Of a stretch of 6,393 bases of DNA, positions 6,367-6,393 are shown piece by piece (within the stretch, counting starts at the first letter, position 1; every line of letters starts with the position of its first letter). Source of the stretch: Rhodospirillales bacterium (GTDB taxonomy: Bacteria; Pseudomonadota; Alphaproteobacteria; Rhodospirillales; UBA2165); the NCBI GenBank assembly GCA_013204125.1, contig JABMOP010000373.1, positions 1 to 6,393 on the forward strand. The letters are read 5' to 3'. The notes under the pieces were generated by a model, which was not told the DNA's origin, ran no database searches, and worked only from the letters and a program-made list of their open reading frames with translations. Position numbers and translations under genes: made by a program.

Positions 6367-6393
6367 GCCGCCTTAGCTCAGTTGGTAGAGCAT
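6367..6393 (+). tRNA. Partial tRNA, 5' part only, probably tRNA-Thr
   Basis: The last 27 bases fit a tRNA 5' end: a 7-base acceptor strand GCCGCCT (6367-6373), the linker TA (positions 8-9), a D-arm with GCTC (6376-6379) pairing with GAGC (6388-6391), and the conserved AGTTGGTA loop. The window stops before the anticodon. The GCCGCCT acceptor strand followed by TAGCTCAG resembles bacterial threonine tRNAs, but amino-acid identity cannot be proved without the anticodon and 3' half. Confidence 0.8.

Noticed and set aside
6300..6393. tRNA end as an integration site for a mobile element
   Set aside because: No integrase, repeat of the tRNA end or foreign-looking gene is visible; the tRNA 3' end where integration usually happens is outside the window.

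Overview
The window looks like a chromosomal segment of an alphaproteobacterium, most likely a Rhodospirillales-type or marine relative. The main clue is gene order: tsaD is divergent from hemC, followed by hemD, a mitofilin/Mic60 (COG4223-type) coding region and hemY. This is a known alphaproteobacterial haem neighbourhood. Moderately GC-rich, evenly used codons and tightly packed, overlapping genes fit a conserved core locus. I see no insertion sequence, CRISPR array or phage gene.

Layout, left to right. Positions 1-434 (minus strand) hold the N-terminal part of tsaD (tRNA t6A modification), which runs off the left edge. Positions 435-595 are a compact divergent control region with paired direct and inverted repeats. 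From 596 onward four plus-strand genes lie almost end to end: hemC (596-1588), a hemD-mic60 fusion (1594-3471), hemY (3468-4832), and a TPR protein with a heptosyltransferase-like C-terminal domain (4851-6299). A 67-base spacer without a gene follows. The first 27 bases of a tRNA, probably tRNA-Thr, then run off the right edge at 6367.

How the genes work together. HemC makes hydroxymethylbilane, an unstable linear tetrapyrrole, and HemD closes it to uroporphyrinogen III. Here HemD is continuous with a membrane-anchored, coiled-coil Mic60-like protein, so the enzyme should sit on the cytoplasmic face of the inner membrane with the Mic60 part in the periplasm. HemY is a two-helix membrane protein with a TPR-rich body and a four-cysteine zinc-ribbon/rubredoxin-like C-terminus that recalls LapB. 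The operon therefore joins early tetrapyrrole synthesis to membrane-shaping and scaffold proteins. The final TPR-glycosyltransferase gene is not a usual haem gene and may be carried along in the transcript.

The most notable item is the one-frame HemD-Mic60 fusion. Next are the HemY metal-knuckle tail and the repeat structure between tsaD and hemC. Most of the locus is otherwise orthodox, and I do not claim an entirely new system.
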